Source: Hydractinia symbiolongicarpus
Lineage: Eukaryota; Cnidaria; Hydrozoa; Anthoathecata; Hydractiniidae
Assembly: GCF_029227915.1 (NCBI RefSeq)
Contig: NC_079877.1
Coordinates: 31,399,851 to 31,463,850 of the forward strand
Reading direction: 5' to 3'
Length of the DNA stretch: 64,000 nt
Shown: positions 40,272 through 51,000 of the stretch, one piece after another
Layout of the letters: the number at the start of each line of letters is the position of its first letter
Numbering within the stretch: the stretch's first letter is position 1
Made by a program: the position numbers and the translations under genes
Notes under the pieces: model-generated
Seen by the model: only the letters and a program-made list of their open reading frames with translations
Databases searched by the model: none
What the model was told of the DNA's origin: nothing

Positions 40272-42864
40272 GAAACTGTCTCTATTTCTTCAGCGCGAAC
40301 TAACGGCTAGGATTGGTCCCACAGTAAAAAATGACTTATTTATCTAAATTTTTAAATAAAGCGCTACCACAGCGCCCAGTTAAACCGCTGAGTTCCAGCA
40401 ATCATGTCAAATTAAGAAGAATGTTAGTTCTTGTATTCAAACTGGCTCATTTATCACATTTATAAGGTCACAGTCCAGAATCAGTTCAATTAAGACCCAC
40501 AGTCAATCGTTTCACTCTTAAAAGCGATACAACTTAGTAATATCGGAAGAAAATCACTAAATACATGTTCGTACGATTATGTGACGCAACCGTTGTAACT
40601 CAAACGGATTGACACCGTTAGAAAGTCAATGATATGTAGTTTTTGACACTGTCTCTATTTCTTCAGCGCGAACTAACGACCAGGATTCGTCCCACAGTAA
40701 AATGACTTATTTATCTTAATTTTTTAATAAAACGCTACCACAATGCCTAGTGTAGTCGCTGATTTCCAGCAATCATGTCAAATTATGAAGAATGTTATTT
40801 CTTTTAGTCAAACTGGCTCATTTATCCCATTTATAAGGACAAAGTCCAAAATCAGTTCAATTAATTCCCACAGTCAAGTTGCAATACAACTCAGTAATAT
40901 CGGAAGAAAATCACTAAATACATGTTGGTACGAATATGTGACGCAACCGTTGTAACTCAAACGGATTGAAACCGTTAGGAAGTCAATGAAATGTAGTTTT
41001 TGAAACTGTCTCTATTTCTTCAGCGCGAACTACCGGCTAGGATTGGTCCGACAGTTAAAAATGATTTATTTATCTTAATTTTTTAATAAAGCGCTACCAC
41101 AGCGCCCAGTGTAATCGCTGAGTTCCAGCAATCATGTCAAATTAAGAAGAATTTTATTTCTTGTAGTCAAACTGGCTCATTTATCACATTTATAAGGTCA
41201 AAGTACAAAATCAGTTCAATTAAGTCCCATAGTCAAGCGTTTCACTCTTAAAAGCGATATAACGTAGTAATATCGGAAAAAAATCACTAAATACATGTTG
41301 GTACGAATATGTGACGCAACCGTTGTAACTCAGACGGATTGACACAGTTAGAAAATCAATGAAATGTAGTTTTTGAAACTGTCTCTCTTTCTTCAGCGCG
41401 AAATAACGGCTAGGATTGGTCCCACAGTAAAAAATGACTTATTTATCTAAATTTTTAAATAAAGCGCTACCACAGGGCCTAGTGTACTCGCTGAATTCCA
41501 GCAATCATGTTGAATTAAGAAGAATGTTATTCCTTGGAGTACATTTGGCTCATTTATCACATTTATAAGGTCACAGTCCACAATCAGTTCAATTAAGTCC
41601 CACAATCAATCGTTTCACTGTTAAAAGCGATACAACTTAGTAATATCGGAAAAAAATCACTAAATACATGTTCGTACGATTATGTGACGCAACCGTTGTA
41701 ACTCACACGGATTGACACCGTTAGAAAGTCAATGATATGTAGTTTTTGACACTGTCTCTATTTCTTCAGCGCGAACTAACGACCAGGATTCGTCCCACAG
41801 TAAAATGACTTATTTATCTTAATTTTTTAACAAAGCGCTACCGCAGAGCCTAATGTAATCGCTGAATTCCAGAAATCATGTCAAATTAAGAAGAATGTTA
41901 TTCCTTGGAGACCAATTGCCTCATTTATCACATTAATAAGGTCACATTCCAGAATCAGTTCAATTAATTCCCACAGTCAATCACTTCACTGTTAAAAGCG
42001 ATACAACTCAGTAATATCGGAAGAAAATCACTAAATACATGTTGGTACGAATATGTGACGCAACCGTTGTAACTCAAACGGATTGACACCGTTAGCAAGT
42101 CAATGAAATGTAGTTTTTGAAACTGTCTCTATTTCTTCAGCGCGAACTAACGGCTAGGATTGGTCCGACAGTTAAAAATGATTTATTTATCTTAATTTTT
42201 TAATAAAGCGCTACCACGGCGCCCAGTGTAATCGCTGAGTTCCAGCAATCATGTCAAATTAAGAAGAATTTTATTTCTTGTAGTCAAACTGGCTCATTTA
42301 TCACATTTATAAGGTCAAAGTCCAAAATCAGTTCAATTAAGTCCCATAGTCAAGCGTTTCACTCTTAAAAGCGATATAACGTAGTAATATCGGAAAAAAA
42401 TCACTAAATACATGTTGGTACGAATATGTGACGCAACCGTTGTAACTCAGACGGATTGACACAGTTAGAAAATCAATGAAATGTAGTTTTTGAAACTGTC
42501 TCTATTTCTTCAGCGCGAACTAACGACCAGGATTCGTCCCACAGTAAAAAATGATATATTTATCTTAATTTTTTAATAAAGCGCTACCACGGCGCCCAGT
42601 GTAATCGCTGAGTTCCAGCAATCATGTCAAATTAAGAAGAATTTTATTTCTTGTAGTCAAACTGGCTCATTTATCACATTTATAAGGTCAAAGTCCAAAA
42701 TCAGTTCAACTAAGTCCCATAGTCAAGCGTTTCACTCTTAAAAGCGATATAACGTAGTAATATCGGAAAAAAACCACTAAATGCATGTTGGTACGAATAT
42801 GTGACGCAACCGTTGTAACTCAGACGGATTGACACAGTTAGAAAATCAATGAAATGTAGTTTTT

Positions 42865-43237
42865 GAAACTGTCTCTATTTCTTCAGCGCGAACTAACGGC
42901 TAGGATTGGTCCCACAGTAAAAAATGACTTATTTATCTAAATTTTTAAATAAAGCGCTACCACAGGGCCTAGTGTACTCGCTGAATTCCAGCAATCATGT
43001 TGAATTAAGAAGAATGTTATTCCTTGTAGTCCAATTGGCTCATTTATCACATTTATAAGGTCACAGTCCACAATCAGTTTAATTAAGTCCCACAATCAAT
43101 CGTTTCACTGTTAAAAGCGATACAACTTAGTAATATCGGAAAAAAATCACTAAATACATGTTCGTACGATTATGTGACGCAACCGTTGTAACTCAAACGG
43201 ATTGACACCGTTAGAAAGTCAATGATATGTAGTTTTT
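42865..43237. repeat. Type B monomer (representative)
   Basis: This is 373 bp (372 in several copies). Diagnostic variants are GGTCCCACAGTAAAAAATG, ATCTAAATTTTTAAATAAA, GGGCCTAGTGTACTC, CATGTTGAATTAAG, TCCTTGGAGTCC (TCCTTGTAGTCC in this copy), CCCACAATCAATCG and ATGTTCGTACGATTATG. The tail reads GATATGTAGTTTTTGACACTG in most copies, which makes the next monomer start with GACACTG. B typically sits between A and C. An open frame of 70 codons on the minus strand in some B copies is a by-product of the sequence. Confidence 0.88.
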
Positions 43238-43596
43238 GACATTGTCTCTATTTCTTCAGCCCGAACTAACGACCAGGATTCGTCCCACAGTAAAAAATGA
43301 CTTATTTATCTAAATTTTTAAATAAAACGCTACCACAGCGCCTAGTGTAGTCGCTGATTTCCAGCAATCATGTCAAATTATGAAGAATGTTATTTCTTTT
43401 AGTCAAACTGGCTCATTTATCCCATTTATAAGGACAAAGTCCAAAATCAGTTCAATTAATTCCCACAGTCAAGTTGCAATACAACTCAGTAATATCGGAA
43501 GAAAATCACTAAATACATGTTGGTACGAATATGTGACGCAACCGTTGTAACTCAAACGGATTGACACCGTTAGGAAGTCAATGAAATGTAGTTTTT
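43238..43596. repeat. Type C short monomer (representative)
   Basis: This 359-bp monomer lacks 14 bp relative to A or B, where CACAGTCAAGTTGCAATAC replaces the longer segment with TTTCACTCTTAAAAGCG. A 357-bp form also has a 2-bp shorter linker, CACAGTAAAATGAC. Other markers are GACCAGGATTCGTCC, GTGTAGTCGCTGATTTCC, AATTATGAAGAATG, TTTCTTTTAGTC, TTATCCCATTTATAAGG and CCGTTAGGAAG. C opens most higher-order units between 19 and 37 kb. A related full-length form, C' (for example 30704-31074), has AATGACCAGG and AAACCGCTGAGTTCC. Confidence 0.88.
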
Positions 43597-43969
43597 GAAA
43601 CTGTCTCTATTTCTTCAGCGCGCAATAACGGCTAAGATTGGTATCACTGCAAAAAATAACTTATTTATCTTAATTCTTAAATAAAGCGCTACCACAGCGC
43701 CCAGTGTAATCGCTGAGTTCCAGCAATCATGTCAAAGTAAGAAGAATGTTATTTCCTGTAGTCAAACTGGCTCATTTATCACATTTATAAGGTCAAAGTC
43801 CAAAATCAGTTCAGTTAAGTCACACAGTCAAACGTTTCACTGCTAAAAGCGATGCAACCTAGTAATCTCGGAAAGATATCACTAAATACATGTTGGTACG
43901 AATATGTGACGCAACCGATGTAACTCAAACAGATTTATACCGATAGAAAGTCAATAAAATGTATTCTTT
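43597..43969. repeat. Type D monomer (representative)
   Basis: This is 373 bp. Markers are CGCGCAATAACGGCTAAG, TGGTATCACTGC, CATGTCAAAGTAAGAAG, TTTCCTGTAGTC, TTTCACTGCTAAAAGCG, GCAACCTAGTAAT and GAAAGATATCACTAAAT. When D is followed by E its tail reads CAGATTTATACCG. When followed by A the tail is of the A type, CAGACGGATTGACACAG. D heads occur near 12204, 19644, 22597, 26652, 34013, 43597, 49136, 50255, 50628 and 61322, and these are useful anchors for aligning the blocks. Confidence 0.88.
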
Positions 43970-44341
43970 GAAACTGTTCCTATTTATTCAGCGCGTGCTA
44001 ACGGCCAGGATTGGTCCCACAGCAAAGAAAGACTTATTTATCTAAATTTTTAAATAAATCGCTATAACAGAGCCTAGTGTACTCGCTAAATTCCAGCAAT
44101 CGCGTCGAATTAAGAAGAATGTTTTTCCTTGGAGTCCAATAGGCTCATTTACCGCATTTATGAGGTCACAGTCAAGAATCAGTTCAATTAAATCCCACAG
44201 TCAATCGCTTCACTGTTAAAAGCGATACAACTTAGTAATATCGGAAAAAATCACTAAATACATGTTGGTACGAATATGTGACGCAATCGTTGTAACTCAA
44301 ACGGATTGAAACAGTTAGAAAATTAATGAAATGTAGTTTTT
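43970..44341. repeat. Type E monomer (representative)
   Basis: This is 372 bp. Markers are GTTCCTATTTATTCAGCGCG, GTGCTAACGGCCAGG, CACAGCAAAGAAAGAC, TCGCTAAATTCCAGC, ATCGCGTCGAATTAAG, TTTACCGCATTTATGAGG and GCAATCGTTGTAAC. A subtype near the two window ends (1117, 62435, 63545) has GAACTCGCTGAATTCC and ATCGTGTCG instead. E nearly always follows D or I, so D-E and I-E behave as linked pairs. Confidence 0.87.
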
Positions 44342-44714
44342 GAAACTGTCTCTATTTCTTCAGCGCGAACTACCGGCTAGGATTGGTCCGACAGTTAAAA
44401 ATGATTTATTTATCTTAATTTTTTAATAAAGCGCTACCACAGCGCCCAGTGTAACCGCTGAGTTCCAGCAATCATGTCAAATTAAGAAGAATTTTATTTC
44501 TTGTAGTCAAACTGGCTCATTTATCACATTTATAAGGTCAAAGTCCAAAAACAGTTCAATTAAGTCCCATAGTCAAGCGTTTCACTCTTAAAAGCGATAT
44601 AACGTAGTAATATCGGAAAAAAATCACTAAATACATGTTGGTACGAATATGTGACGCAACCGTTGCAACTCAGACGGATTGAGACAGTTAGAAAATCAAT
44701 GAAATGTAGTTTTT

Positions 44715-45087
44715 GAAACTGTCTCTATTTCTTCAGCGTGAACTAACGGCTAGGATTGGTCCCACAGTAAAAAATGACTTATTTATCTTAATTTTTTAGT
44801 AAAGCGCTACCACAGAGCCCAGTGTAATCGCTGAGTTCCAGCAATCATGTCAAATTAAGAAGAATGTTATTCCTTGGAGAACAATTGGCTCATTTATCAC
44901 ATTTATAAGGTCACAGTCCAGAATCAGTTTAATTAATTCCCACAGTCAATCGTTTCAATGTTAAAAGCAATACAACTTAGTAATGTCGGAAGAAAATCAC
45001 TAAATACATGTTGGTGCGAACATGTGACGCAACCGTTGCAACTCAAACGGATTGACACCGTTAGAAAGTCAATGAAATGCAGTTTTT
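44715..45087. repeat. Type F monomer (representative)
   Basis: This is 373 bp, with markers TTTTTTAGTAAAGCG, CAGAGCCCAGTG, TTGGAGAACAATTGG, CAGTTTAATTAATTCCC and GGTGCGAACATGTGACG. It is found after E-A' at 27770, 35131, 44715 and 51746, so it marks one repeated group of monomers. The tails differ between copies: CAAACGCATTG at 27770 and 35131, CAAACGGATTG at 44715 and 51746. That separates the blocks into two pairs. Confidence 0.82.
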
Positions 45088-46199
45088 GAAACTGTCTCCA
45101 TTTTCTCAGCGCGAACTAACGACCCGGATTCGTCCCACAGTAAAAAATGCCTTATTTATCTTTATTTTTTAACAAAGCGCTACCACAGCGCCTAGTGTAA
45201 TCGCTGATTTCCAGCAATCATGTCAAATTATGAAGAATGTTATTTCTTTTAGTCAAACTGGCTCATTTATCCCATTTATAAGGACAAAGTCCAAAATCAG
45301 TTCAATTAAGTCCCACAGTTATTGTTTCACTGTTAAAAGCGATGCAACCTAGTAATATCCGAATACTATCGCTAAATACATGTTGGTACGAATATGTGAC
45401 GCAACCGTTGTAACTCAAACGGATTTAAACCGCTAGAAAGTCAATGAAATGTAGTCTTTGAAACTGTTCCTAATTTTTCAGCGCGTGCAAAAGGCCAGGA
45501 TTGGTCCCACAGTAAGAAAAGACTTATTTATCTAAATTTTTAAATAAAGCACTACCACAGAACCTAATGTAATCGCTGAATTCCAGCAATCATGTCAAAT
45601 TAAGAAGAATGTTATTCCTTGGACACCAATTGCCTCATTTATCACATTAATAAGGTCACAGTCCAAAATCAGTTCAATTAAGTCCCACAGTCAATCGTTT
45701 CACTGTCAAAAGCAATACAACTTAGTATTATCGGAAGAAAATCACTAAATACATGTTGGTACGAATATGTGACGCATCGTTGAACTCAAACGGATTGACA
45801 CCGTTAGAAAGTCAAAGAAATGTAGATTTTGCAACTGCCTCTAATTCTTCAGCGCGAACTAACGGCTAGGATTGGTCCCACAGTAAAAAATGACTTATTT
45901 ATCTTAATTTTTTAATAAAGCGCTAGCACAGCGCCCAGTGTAATCGCTGAGTTCCAGCAATCATTTTAAATTGAGAAAAATGTTATTCTTTGGAGACCAA
46001 TTGGCTCATTTATGACATTTATAAGGTCACAGTCCAGAATCAGTTCAACTCTTACAGTCAATCGTTTCACTGTTAAAAGTAATACAACTTAGTAATATCG
46101 GAAGAAAATCACTAAATACATGTTGGTACGAATATGTGACGCAACCGTTGTAACTCAAACGCATTGACACTGTTAGAAAGTCAATGAAATGTAGTTTTT

Positions 46200-46556
46200 G
46201 ACACTGTCTCTATTTCTTCAGCGCGAACTAACGACCAGGATTCGTCCCACAGTAAAATGACTTATTTATCTTTATTTTTTAATAAAACGCTACCACAGCG
46301 CCTAGTGTAGTCGCTGATTTCCAGCAATCATGTCAAATTATGAGGAATGTTATTTCTTTTAGTCAAACTGGCTCATTTATCCCATTTATAAGGGCAAAGT
46401 CCAAAATCAGTTCAATTATTTCCCACAGTCAAGTTGCAATACAACTCAGTAATATCGGAAGAAAATCACTAAATACATGTTGGTACGAATATGTGACGCA
46501 ACCGTTGTAACTCAAACGGATTGACACCGTTAGGAAGTCAATGAAATGTAGTTTTT
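46200..46556. repeat. Single C monomer between blocks
   Basis: A 357-bp C monomer with the short CACAGTAAAATGAC linker links block Y copy 1 to the 1101-bp trimer. It has AATTATGAGGAATG and CAATTATTTCCC as private changes. The equivalent place after block Y copy 2 starts with the same C head but switches at about 53450 to a C' second half. Confidence 0.82.
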
Positions 46557-47657
46557 GAAACTGTCTCTATTTCTTCAGCGCGAACTAACGGCTAGGATTG
46601 GTCCGACAGTTAAAAATGATTTATTTATCTTAATTTTTTAATAAAGCGCTACCACGGCGCCCAGTGTAATCGCTGAGTTCCAGCAATCATGTCAAATTAG
46701 GAAGAATGCTATTCCTTGGAGACCAATTGCCTTATTCATCACATTTATAAGGTCACAGCCCAAAGTTAGTTCAATTAAGTTGCACAGTCAATCGTTTCAC
46801 TGTTAAAAGCGATATGACTTAGTAATATCGGAAGAAAATCACTAAGTACATGTTGGTACGAATATGTGACGCATCGTAGAACTCAAACGGATTGACAACG
46901 TTAGAAAATCAATGAAATGTAGTTTTTGAAACTGTCTCTATTTCTTCAACGCTAACTAACGGCTAGGATTGGTCCCACAGTAAGAAATGACTTATTTATC
47001 TTCATTTTTTAATAAAGCACTACCACAGCGCCCAGTTAAACCGCTGAGTTCCTGCAATCATGTCAAATTAAGAAGAATGTTAGTTCTTGTATTCAAACTG
47101 GCTCATTTATCACATTTATAAGGTCACAGTCCAGAATCAGTTCAATTAAGACCCACAGTCAATCGTTTCACTCTTAAAAGCGATACAACTTAGTAATATC
47201 GAAAGAAAATCACTAAATACATGTTCGTACGATTATGTGACGCAACCGTTGTAACTCAAACGGATTGACACCGTTAGAAAGTCAATGATATGTAGTTTTT
47301 GACATTGTCTCTATTTCTTCAGCGCGAATTAACGACCAGGATTCGTCCCACAGTAAAATGACTTATTTATCTTTATTTTTTAATAAAACGCTACCACAGC
47401 GCCTAGTGTAGTCGCTGATTTCCAGCAATCATGTCAAATTATGAAGAATGTTATTTCGTTTAGTCAAACTGGCTCATTTATCCCATTTATAAGGGCAAAG
47501 TCCAAAATCAGTTCAATTAATTCCCACAGTCAAGTTGCAATACAACTCAGTAATATCGGAAGAAAATCACTAAATACATGTTGGTACGAATATGTGACGC
47601 AACCCTTGTAACTCAAACGGATTGACACCGTTAGGAAGTCAATGAAATGTAGTTTTC
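46557..47657. repeat. 1101-bp trimer U, copy 1
   Basis: The monomers at 46557 (371 bp), 46928 (373) and 47301 (357) form a G-like, C'-like and C trimer. Markers are CACTAAGTACATG, GACGCATCG with a lost segment, TTCAACGCTAACTAACGG and CACAGTAAGAAATGAC. The same trimer occurs twice at 53959-56160. It has the same total length as the G-C'-C trimer at 29230, but the lengths are distributed differently and the markers differ. Confidence 0.85.
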
Positions 47658-49135
47658 GAAACTGTCTCTATTTCTTCAGCGCGAACTAACGGCTAGGATT
47701 GGTCCGACAGTTAAAAATGATTTATTTATCTTAATTTTTTAATAAAGCGCTACCACAGCGACCAGTGTAATTGCTGAGTTCCAGCAATCATGTCAAATTA
47801 AGAAGAATTTTATTTCTTGTAGTCAAACTGGCTCATTTATCACATTTATAAGGTCAAAGTCCAAAATCAGTTCAATTAAGTCCCATAGTTAAGCGTTTCA
47901 CTCTTAAAAGCGATATAACGTAGTAATATCGGAAAAAAATCACTAAATACATGTTGGTACGAATATGTGACGCAACCGTTGTAACTCAGACGAATTGACA
48001 CAGTTAGAAAATCAATGAAATGTAGTTTTTGAAACTGTCTCTATTTCTTCAGAGCGAACTAACGGCTAGGATTGGTCCGACAGTTAAAAATGATTTATTT
48101 ATCTTAATTTTTTAATAAAGCGCTACCACGGCGCCCAGTGTAATCGCTGAGTTCCAGCAATCATGTAAAATTAAGAAGAATTTTATTTCTTGTAGTCAAA
48201 CTGGCTCATTTATCACATTTATAAGGTCAAAGTCCAAAATCAGTTCAATTAAGCCCCATAGTCAAGCGTTTCACTCTTAAAAGCGATATAACGTGGTAAT
48301 ATCGGAAAAAAATCACTAAATACATGTTGGTACGAATATGTGACGCAACCGTTGTAACTCAGACGGATTGACACAGTTAGAAAATCAATGAAATGTAGTT
48401 TTTGAAACTGGCTCTATTTCTTCAGCGCGAACTAACGGCTAGGATTGGTCCCACAGTAAAAAATGACTTATTTATCTAAATTTTTAAATAAAGCGCTACC
48501 ACAGGGCCTAGTGTACTCGCTGAATTCCAGCAATCATGTTGAATTAAGAAGAATGTTATTCCTTGGAGTCCAATTGGCTCATTTATCACATTTATAAGGT
48601 CACAGTCCACAATCAGTTCAATTAAGTCCCACAATCAATCGTTTCAATGTTAAAAGCGATACAACTTAGTAATATCGGAAAAAAATCACTAAATACATGT
48701 TCGTACGATTATGTGACGCAACCGTTGTAACTCAAACGGATTGACACCGTTAGAAAGTCAATGATATGTAGTTTTTGACACTGTCTCTATTTCTTCAGCG
48801 CGAACTAACGACCAGGATTCGTCCCACAGTAAAAAATGACTTATTTATCTAAATTTTTAAATAAAACGCTACCACAGCGCCTAGTGTAGTCGCTGATTTC
48901 CAGCAATCATGTCAAATTATGAAGAATGTTATTTCTTTTAGTCAAACTGGCTCATTTATCCCATTTATAAGGACAAAGTCTAAAATCAGTTCTATTAATT
49001 CCCACAGTCAAGTTGCAATACAACTCAGTAATATCGGAAGAAAATCACTAAATACATGTTGGTACGAATATGTGACGCAACCGTTGTAACTCAAACGGAT
49101 TGACACCGTTAGGAAGTCAATGAAATGTAGTTTTT
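47658..49135. repeat. Block Z, copy 1 (A-A-B-C)
   Basis: Starts are 47658, 48031, 48404 and 48777. This 1478-bp unit recurs at 56161-57638 with an offset of 8503 bp. The rare change GAAACTGGCTCTATTTC at the start of B is shared by both copies, as is CAGTTCTATTAATTCCC in C. Here C is followed by D and E. Confidence 0.88.
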
Positions 49136-51000
49136 GAAACTGTCTCTATTTCTTCAGCGCGCAATAACGGCTAAGATTGGTATCACTGCAAAAAATAACT
49201 TGTTTATCTTAATTCTTAAATAAAGCGCTACCACAGCGCCCAGTGTAATCGCTGAGTTCCAGCAATCATGCCAAAGTAAGAAGAATGTTATTTCCTGTAG
49301 TCAAACTGGCTCATTTATCACATTTATAAGTTCAAAGTCCAAAATCAGTTCAGTTAAGTCCCACAGTCAAACGTTTCACTGCTAAAAGCGATGCAACCTA
49401 GTAATGTCGGAAAGATATCACTAAATACATGTTGGTACGAATATGTGACGCAACCGTTGTAACTCAAACAGATTTATACCGATAGAAAGTCAATAAAACT
49501 TAGTCTTTGAAACTGTTTCTATTTATTCAGCGCGTGCTAACGGCCAGGATTGGTCCCACAGCAAAGAAAGACTTATTTATCTAAGTTTCTAAATAAATCG
49601 CTATAACAGAGCCTAGTGTACTCGCTAAATTCCAGCAATCGCGTCGAATTAAGAAGAATGTTATTCCTTGGAGTCCAATAGGCTCATTTACCGCATTTAT
49701 GAGGTCACAGTCAAGAATCAGTTCAATTAAATCCCACAGTCAATCGCTTCACTGTTAAAAGCGATACAACTTAGCAATATCGGAAAAAAATCACTAAATA
49801 CATGTTGGTACGAATATGTGACGCAATCGTTGTAACTCAAACGGATTGAAACAGTTAGAAAATTAATGAAATGTAGTTTTTGAAACTGTCTCTATTTCTT
49901 CAGCGCGAACTACCGGCTAGAATTGGTCCGACAGTTAAAAATGATTTATTTATCTTAATTTTTTAATAAAGCGCTACCACAGCGCCCAGTGTAATCGCTG
50001 AGTTCCAGCAATCATATCAAATTAAGAAGAATTTTATTTCTTGTAGTCAAACTGGCTCATTTATCACATTTATAAGGTCAAAGTCCAAAATCAGTTCAAT
50101 TAAGTCCCATAGTCAAGCCTTTCACTCTTAAAAGCGATATAACGTAGTAATATCGGAAAAAAATCACTAAATACATGTTGGTACGAATATGTGACGCAAC
50201 CGTTGCAACTCAGACGGACTGAGACAGTTAGAAAATCAATGAAATGTAGTTTTTGATACTGTCTCTATTTCTTCAGCGCGCAATAACGGCTAAGATTGGT
50301 ATCACTGCAAGAAATAACTTGTTTATCTTAATTCTTAAATAAAGCGCTACCACAGCGCCCAGTGTATCCGCTGAGTTCCAGCAATCATGTCAAAGTAAGA
50401 AGAATGTTATTTCCTGTAGTCAAACTGGCTCATTTATCACATTTATAAGGTCAAAGTCCAAAATCAGTTCAATTAAGTCCCATAGTCAAGCCTTTCACTC
50501 TTAAAAGCGATATAACGTAGTAATATCGGAAAAAAATCACTAAATACATGTTGGTACGAATATGTGACGCAACCGTTGCAACTCAGACGGACTGAGACAG
50601 TTAGAAAATCAATGAAATGTAGTTTTTGATACTGTCTCTATTTCTTCAGCGCGCAATAACGGCTAAGATTGGTATCACTGCAAGAAATAACTTGTTTATC
50701 TTAATTCTTAAATAAAGCGCTACCACAGCGCCCAGTGTAATCGCTGAGTTCCAGCAATCATGTCAAAGTAAGAAGAATGTTATTTCCTGTAGTCAAACTG
50801 GCTCATTTATCACATTTATAAGTTCAAAGTCCAAAATCAGTTCAGTTAAGTCCCACAGTCAAACGTTTCACTGCTAAAAGCGATGCAACCTAGTAATGTC
50901 GGAAAGATATCACTAAATACATGTTGGTACGAATATGTGACGCAACCGTTGTAACTCAAACAGATTTATACCGATAGAAAGTCAATAAAACTTAGTCTTT
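49136..51000. repeat. D-E-A'-D-D segment with a 373-bp tandem duplication
   Basis: Starts are 49136, 49509, 49882, 50255 and 50628. The D at 50255 has a D head and an A' second half; the D at 50628 is D throughout. Private changes CAAGCCTTTCAC, CGGACTGAGACAG, TTTTTGATACTG and CTGCAAGAAATAAC occur in both the copy ending near 50627 and the one a period earlier. So a register made of half A' and half D was duplicated. Confidence 0.85.

Larger units (their letters stand above)
36964..43237. repeat. Mixed C, A, G and B monomers
   Basis: Starts are 36964, 37321, 37694, 38067, 38440, 38797, 39169, 39526, 39899, 40272, 40645, 41002, 41375, 41748, 42119, 42492 and 42865. The copy at 37694 is an A head that switches to a C tail (AAAGGGATTGACACCG). 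The copy at 42492 has a C head with an A second half. The copy at 41748 ends with a C-type tail after a middle carrying TCATTTATCACATTAATAAGG. C-G pairs recall block X. No long exact period was found. Confidence 0.78.
43238..46199. repeat. C-D followed by block Y, copy 1 (E-A'-F-C''-E''-H)
   Basis: The first five monomers (C, D, E, A', F to 45087) have the same order and nearly the same lengths as the start of block X. From 43970 the sequence E, A', F, C'', E'', H recurs at 51001 with an offset of 7031 bp. C'' (45088) is a full-length relative of C with CCCACAGTTATTG and TATCCGAATACTATCGC. E'' (45460) has TTCCTAATTTTTCAGCG. H (45831) has CATTTTAAATTG and lacks a few bases after CAGTTCAA. These are the most divergent monomers in the centre of the array. 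Confidence 0.85.
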
